The notes beneath the pieces are model-generated. The model was not told where the DNA came from, searched no databases, and saw nothing but the letters and a program-made list of their open reading frames with translations. DNA of 17,717 nucleotides from Ruminococcus sp. UBA4383 (GTDB taxonomy: Bacteria; Bacillota; Clostridia; Oscillospirales; Ruminococcaceae), in assembly GCA_002389995.1 (NCBI GenBank), contig DGRR01000172.1, positions 1 through 17,717 of the forward strand, in the 5' to 3' direction. Numbering within the stretch: position 1 is the stretch's first letter; each line of letters opens with the position of its first letter. Made by a program: the position numbers and the translations under genes. Positions 14,553-17,717 of the stretch are shown one piece after another.

Positions 14553-15031
14553 GAAAAACGGTCTTTGCAGTACGTTTTTCTTTTCTTCTGTTCAACGGGC
14601 TTGTTTTTCTTTTCAGGGACAGTGACATTATATTATCTTTTTATACAGTATGCCTTATACATGAAGCAGGGCATATTCTTGCGATAATATTTTTCAATGG
14701 TGAGATAAAGTCTGTTGAACTTAGCGGATACGGAATAAAAATTGAAACTTCTCCGATAATTTCGGTTTTCAGTGCAGTTGTGATACTTCTTTCAGGACCT
14801 TTTGCAAATATTGTTGTTTTCCTGATATTTAAAAGCAATAACTTTTTCTCAGTTCTTAGCCTGTGGGAGGGAATATACAATCTCATTCCCTTTTCTTTTC
14901 TTGACGGAGGTGCAGCAATAAAACTCCTGACAAGCGGCAGCAAAAGCGAACATACATATGAAATACTGCGTGTGGCTGTCTGTATTGCAGCCACAGCAGC
15001 ATTAATTATAATTTTTTTCAATGCGGAATGA
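14534..15031 (+). CDS. Minimal site-2 protease family metalloprotease (SpoIVFB-like)
   Basis: A 165-residue membrane zinc protease of the M50/S2P family, which cuts substrates inside or next to the membrane. The catalytic motif LIHEAGH (HEAGH 43-47) lies in a membrane helix. GPFAN (88-92) and NLIPFSFLDGG (116-126, with the third zinc ligand D124) complete the active site. No CBS or PDZ domain is present, so it is shorter than Bacillus SpoIVFB. The start is probably TTG at 14534-14536: no ATG or ribosome site precedes the conserved N-terminus, and the gene overlaps the upstream small gene, so translation is likely coupled. The stop codon lies in the loop of the terminator hairpin. Processing of a sporulation sigma precursor is possible but not shown; other S2P roles in stress signalling are open. 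Confidence 0.85.
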   Translation: MFSFKIGKTVFAVRFSFLLFNGLVFLFRDSDIILSFYTVCLIHEAGHILAIIFFNGEIKSVELSGYGIKIETSPIISVFSAVVILLSGPFANIVVFLIFKSNNFFSVLSLWEGIYNLIPFSFLDGGAAIKLLTSGSKSEHTYEILRVAVCIAATAALIIIFFNAE

Positions 15032-15046
15032 TATCCGCATTTTTTT
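15020..15046 (+). terminator. Intrinsic terminator after the site-2 protease gene
   Basis: AATGCGGA (15020-15027) pairs with TCCGCATT (15034-15041) around a 6-base loop that includes the TGA stop, followed by a T run to 15046. It is oriented for the plus strand. The same hairpin lies just after the flotillin stop but has no T-tract in that direction. Confidence 0.85.
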
Positions 15047-16550
15047 ATTCTTCCGTAAATTCTTCGGGAATTTCGGGGATTTTGGGAGTTTCAGCAACAT
15101 CATCAGCCGCAGCAATAACAGGTGCAGCAGCGGGAGATGCCATTTTACCGCCTAAAAATCCTGAAAGCAATGCCCTTATGTCAACGCCTGTTGCTTCTGT
15201 AAGACCGTCTGTTATTTTGGTGGTTGAGTTGATAATATCTCCTACGAGTTTGCTTGAATTGCCCTCGCCGTACATGGTAATCTTGTCAACGCTTGAAAGC
15301 GGAGCAGCGGCATTTTTAACAACTTCGGGCAGAGCTTTGAAGTACATTTCGAGAACGGCAGCCTCGCCGTATTTTTTCATAGCTTCAGCCTTTGCATTGA
15401 TACCCTCAGCTTCCGCAAGACCTTTTGCACGAATAGCATCAGCCTCAGCCTGACCTACGGCAGCGATACCCTCAGCCTCCTGCATTTTGGCATACTTCTG
15501 TGCTTCAGCCTCAGCTTTCTGGGCTTCAGCCTCCTGTTCACGCTGGAAACGGTCTGCTTCGGCTTCTTTTTTAAGCTGATAGAGTTTGGCATCAGCTTCC
15601 TGCTGCGCTCTGTATTTTTCAGCCTCAGCCTTTTTCTTGATTTCGGCATCGAGGGTTCTTTCCTTAACGACAGCTTCTTTTTCTTTGAGGTCGATTTCCT
15701 TTTCGGAAGCGGCAATATTTGCGTTAGCTCTTGTGATTTCGATAGTTTTACGCTGTTCTTCCTGCTGAATCTGATAAGCGGCATCTGCGATAGCGAGCTG
15801 AGTATCCGCATCTTTTTTGAGTTCAGCCTGACGGATAGCGAGTTCATTGTTTCTCTGAGCGACTTCTGTTTCAGCGGTAACTCTTGCGTCGTTGGCTTCT
15901 TTTTTGGCGAGAGCCTTTGCAATTTCGATTTCCTTTTCTGATTCAGCCCTTGCGATAGCGGCTTTTTTCTGGATAGTGGTTATGTTGTCGATACCGAGAT
16001 TCTCAATGAGGTTCTGGTCATCAGTGAAATTCTGGACATTGAACGATACAATTTCAAGTCCCATTCTGTTGAGGTCGGGAGCGGCATTTTCCTGAACTTT
16101 CTCAGCGAAAGCCTTACGGTCGTTTACCATTGAGACAAGAGTCATCTGACCAACGATTTCACGCATATTACCTTCGAGAACTTCACGGGCAACCTTTGCG
16201 ATGTATGTAGTTTCCTTGTTGAGGAAGTTTTCAGCACCGAGTTTTATTAAAACGGGGTCACTGCTGACTTTTACGTTTACGTTTGCATCAACGTTTATAT
16301 TGATGTAGTCGGCTGTGGGAACGGCACTGGAAGTTTTTACATCGACAGCGATAAGCTGTAACTTAAGCTTATCGACACGCTCAAAGAAGGGTATTCTTAT
16401 GCTTGCCTTACCTATGACGATTTTTTTACGCAGACCCGAAATGATGTATGCAGTATCGGGCGGAGCTTTGATGTATCCCATTGCAAGGATTATCACGAGG
16501 ATAATAACACCGATTGCTACGGGAATGATTGTTGTGATGTTGTCTAACAT
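15045..16550 (-). CDS. floT: Flotillin-like SPFH-domain membrane scaffold protein
   Basis: A 501-residue flotillin (YuaG/FloT type) that organises membrane microdomains and influences fluidity and membrane enzymes. One N-terminal membrane segment (PVAIGVIILVIILAMGYI) precedes GYIKAPPDTAYIISG, the start of the SPFH/PHB domain (about 30-200, including FNVQNFTDDQNLIENLG). Next comes a long Glu/Ala/Lys-rich coiled coil (about 200-390, many AEAE and KAEAE repeats). The end is a flotillin tail (EMYFKALPEVVKNAAAPLSSVDKITMYG) and an Ala/Pro-rich acidic end. The ATG at 16548-16550 has GGAGG at 16560-16564 with a 9-base gap; a longer start at 16571 overlaps this site. It has its own perfect promoter. 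In Bacillus flotillins are paired with an NfeD-like protein; none is adjacent here. Confidence 0.92.
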   Translation of the reverse strand: MLDNITTIIPVAIGVIILVIILAMGYIKAPPDTAYIISGLRKKIVIGKASIRIPFFERVDKLKLQLIAVDVKTSSAVPTADYININVDANVNVKVSSDPVLIKLGAENFLNKETTYIAKVAREVLEGNMREIVGQMTLVSMVNDRKAFAEKVQENAAPDLNRMGLEIVSFNVQNFTDDQNLIENLGIDNITTIQKKAAIARAESEKEIEIAKALAKKEANDARVTAETEVAQRNNELAIRQAELKKDADTQLAIADAAYQIQQEEQRKTIEITRANANIAASEKEIDLKEKEAVVKERTLDAEIKKKAEAEKYRAQQEADAKLYQLKKEAEADRFQREQEAEAQKAEAEAQKYAKMQEAEGIAAVGQAEADAIRAKGLAEAEGINAKAEAMKKYGEAAVLEMYFKALPEVVKNAAAPLSSVDKITMYGEGNSSKLVGDIINSTTKITDGLTEATGVDIRALLSGFLGGKMASPAAAPVIAAADDVAETPKIPEIPEEFTEE

Positions 16551-16607
16551 GATTTTAATCCTCCATATCATAATTCTAAGCGGCTGTATCGTTTACCGCA
16601 TGACAAT

Positions 16608-16636
16608 ATTATACAATATTGTTTTTGATTTGTCAA
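16608..16636 (-). promoter_or_regulatory. Consensus promoter of the flotillin gene
   Basis: Minus strand TTGACA (16631-16636), 17 bases, TATAAT (16608-16613), a 12-of-12 match. The predicted start is near 16601, giving a leader of about 50 bases. Confidence 0.85.
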
Positions 16637-16855
16637 TATTTTGTCTTATATGCCCTATGATTAATTTTTCATGGTGGTACATAAAACTTTATATAAGTTC
16701 GGATAATTTTTAAATAAGTTCATTTGAACTTATTAAGTGATTAAGCGATTTTATAAAGCAATCCTATGAATTTATCATATCTTATTGTTTATACCATTAT
16801 TCCTAAAAAGCATATCTCAAATCATTAAAAACATTTTTGTATTTCTAAAATTTGC
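16637..16855. other. A/T-rich divergent intergenic region
   Basis: The 366-base gap between the divergent flotillin and ABC-transporter genes holds the two promoters at its ends and the dyad cluster at 16685-16734. Apart from these I see no open frame with a ribosome site, no tRNA and no convincing structured RNA. The part from 16740 to 16850 is simple A/T-rich sequence. Confidence 0.6.
16685..16734. repeat. Cluster of ATAAGTTC half-sites and a 22-base palindrome
   Basis: A perfect palindrome, AATAAGTTCA-TT-TGAACTTATT, spans 16713-16734. The half-site ATAAGTTC also occurs at 16693-16700, exactly 21 bases (two helical turns) before the copy at 16714-16721, and is preceded by a partial inverted half (AAACTT). 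This looks like a multi-site operator between the divergent flotillin and ABC-transporter genes. No regulator is identified. Confidence 0.5.
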
Positions 16856-16884
16856 TTGCTTTATTTCCTGCAATCTGTTATAAT
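16856..16884 (+). promoter_or_regulatory. Promoter of the ABC-transporter gene
   Basis: TTGCTT (16856-16861), 17-base spacer, TATAAT (16879-16884). The -10 is perfect and the -35 is weak (3 of 6), so activation or modest expression is expected. The start is near 16891, about 26 bases before the ATG. Confidence 0.65.
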
Positions 16885-16916
16885 TATATGAGAATTTCAA
16901 TTTACAGGAGAATGAC

Positions 16917-17717
16917 ATGAAAAATATTAAAAAAATTGACGCAATAATTATTGCTGTGCTTGTCGTCATAGTATCAGTGATAATCATTTCAGTCGCTGTC
17001 CCGCAAAAAAATACCTCGGAAAATATCACCCCTGCACACTTCACCGACTATGCAGGCAGAAAAATAGGCGTGCAGACAGGCACTACCTTCGATACCATAA
17101 TACAGGACAATATCCCCGATGCGAATATCAGCTACTACAACACATATACAGATATGATTTCCGCTATAAACGCAGGCACTATTGACGCTTTCGGAGTTGA
17201 TGAACCCGTAATCAGAAATATTATGGCTGAAAATAACTCCATGTCCTATATACAGGAATTTATGGATACATATGACTACGGCTTCGTATTCCAAAAAACT
17301 CCCCACGGTCAGGAATTATGCAGTCAGCTCAGCGATTTTATCAGCAAAATCAAGGCGGACGGCACTTTTGACGAGATAAGCAGTATATGGTTCGATTCAT
17401 CAGAAGATAAAAGAACAGTCCCCGATGTTGAATCCCTCAAAGATATAAACGGTACTCTCAACCTCGCCCTTGAATCACAGTTTGCCCCCTTTGTCTATGT
17501 TAAAGAAGGCAGGGCAACAGGCTATGAAGTCGATATCGCCTACCGCTTCTGCAAGGAATACGGCTATAAACTCGAAATTCAGAATATGAATTTCGATGCA
17601 ATAATCCCCGCCGTAAATTCGGGAAAATGTGATTTCGGCTGTTCAGGCATGAGCATAACAGACGAAAGAAAGGAAAGTATGCTCTTTTCTGAACCCGACT
17701 ATACAGGCGGTACTGTA
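16917..17717 (+). CDS. Amino-acid-type ABC transporter substrate-binding protein, 5' part
   Basis: 267 codons are open from ATG 16917-16919 to the window edge. AGGAG (16906-16910) lies 6 bases upstream. Residues 8-28 form a hydrophobic signal or anchor without a lipobox cysteine. Residues about 45-160 match only the second half of a family-3 solute-binding protein (YAGRKIGVQTGTTFDTII, a VDEP with the ligand-type Asp at 95, ending GTFDEISSIWF). From about 181 a second module begins like the first half of such a protein (LNLALESQFAPFVYVKEGRATGYEVD, then SITDERKESMLFSEPDY with ligand-type R251). Tandem binding modules, and an anchor in place of a lipoprotein signal, suggest a GlnP-like fusion with a permease domain beyond the window; that part is inference. 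The substrate is probably a polar amino acid. Confidence 0.85.
   Translation, partial: MKNIKKIDAIIIAVLVVIVSVIIISVAVPQKNTSENITPAHFTDYAGRKIGVQTGTTFDTIIQDNIPDANISYYNTYTDMISAINAGTIDAFGVDEPVIRNIMAENNSMSYIQEFMDTYDYGFVFQKTPHGQELCSQLSDFISKIKADGTFDEISSIWFDSSEDKRTVPDVESLKDINGTLNLALESQFAPFVYVKEGRATGYEVDIAYRFCKEYGYKLEIQNMNFDAIIPAVNSGKCDFGCSGMSITDERKESMLFSEPDYTGGTV

Noticed and set aside
16669..16682. T-box-like GGTGGTAC sequence
   Set aside because: It lacks the full GGGTGGNACCGCG core, has no specifier stem or following terminator, and is not close to a suitable start.
16713..16734. LexA/SOS box in the flotillin-transporter gap
   Set aside because: The palindrome reads GTTC-N4-GAAC, whereas the Gram-positive LexA site reads GAAC-N4-GTTC.
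1..17717. CRISPR arrays, insertion sequences, tRNA/rRNA genes, prophage genes
   Set aside because: No regularly spaced repeats, transposase or integrase motifs, or recognisable structural RNA sequence were found on reading both strands.

Overview
The window looks like a chromosomal segment of a low-GC Gram-positive (Firmicutes), most likely a Ruminococcus-like Oscillospiraceae. I base this on A/T-rich intergenic DNA, AGGAGG-type ribosome binding sites, very consensus-like TTGACA-N17-TATAAT promoters, several TTG starts, and the gene families present (GlgX-type debranching enzyme, TerD/StiP/TRSP genes, flotillin, a SpoIVFB-like protease). The genus is inferred from gene style, not from a search.

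Layout. (1) 1-926, + strand: the 3' part of a glycogen/starch debranching enzyme, ending at a bidirectional hairpin terminator. (2) 963-3357, - strand: a small flavodoxin with a perfect consensus promoter overlapped by a 10-bp inverted repeat, and upstream of it a MATE exporter fused to an RsbW-like ATPase domain, also with a perfect promoter. (3) 3476-13852, - strand: a roughly 10-kb Ter gene set. In transcription order it is a PMCA-like Ca2+ P-type ATPase, two TerD proteins, a TerF-like TerD-VWA protein, then a tightly overlapping biosynthetic block of ATP-grasp, CitE-like lyase, PRTase-TRSP, StiP-type PRTase-PELOTA and HAD phosphatase. A strong terminator hairpin follows the last gene. Hairpins between the ATPase, TerD, TerF-like and ATP-grasp genes suggest graded expression from the one clear promoter at 13824-13852. 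(4) 13909-14169, - strand: a stand-alone PqqD-like (RRE) protein. (5) 14307-15031, + strand: a one-TM small protein overlapping a minimal site-2 protease, resembling a reduced SpoIVFA/SpoIVFB pair. (6) 15045-16550, - strand: a flotillin with no NfeD partner in view. (7) 16917 to the window end, + strand: the start of an amino-acid-type ABC transporter protein with tandem and unusual solute-binding modules.

How the genes may work together. The Ter block fits the Ter-dependent stress system described by comparative genomics (Anantharaman, Iyer and Aravind). Calcium-binding TerD proteins and a metal-binding VWA protein act with a membrane ion pump, while the ATP-grasp/CitE/PRTase/HAD enzymes are predicted to make a nucleoside-like small molecule. 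The product and the physiological signal are not, to my knowledge, firmly established. No TerB or TerC gene is visible here; the Ca2+ ATPase occupies the place of the membrane component. I see no rRNA, tRNA, CRISPR array, insertion sequence or phage gene.
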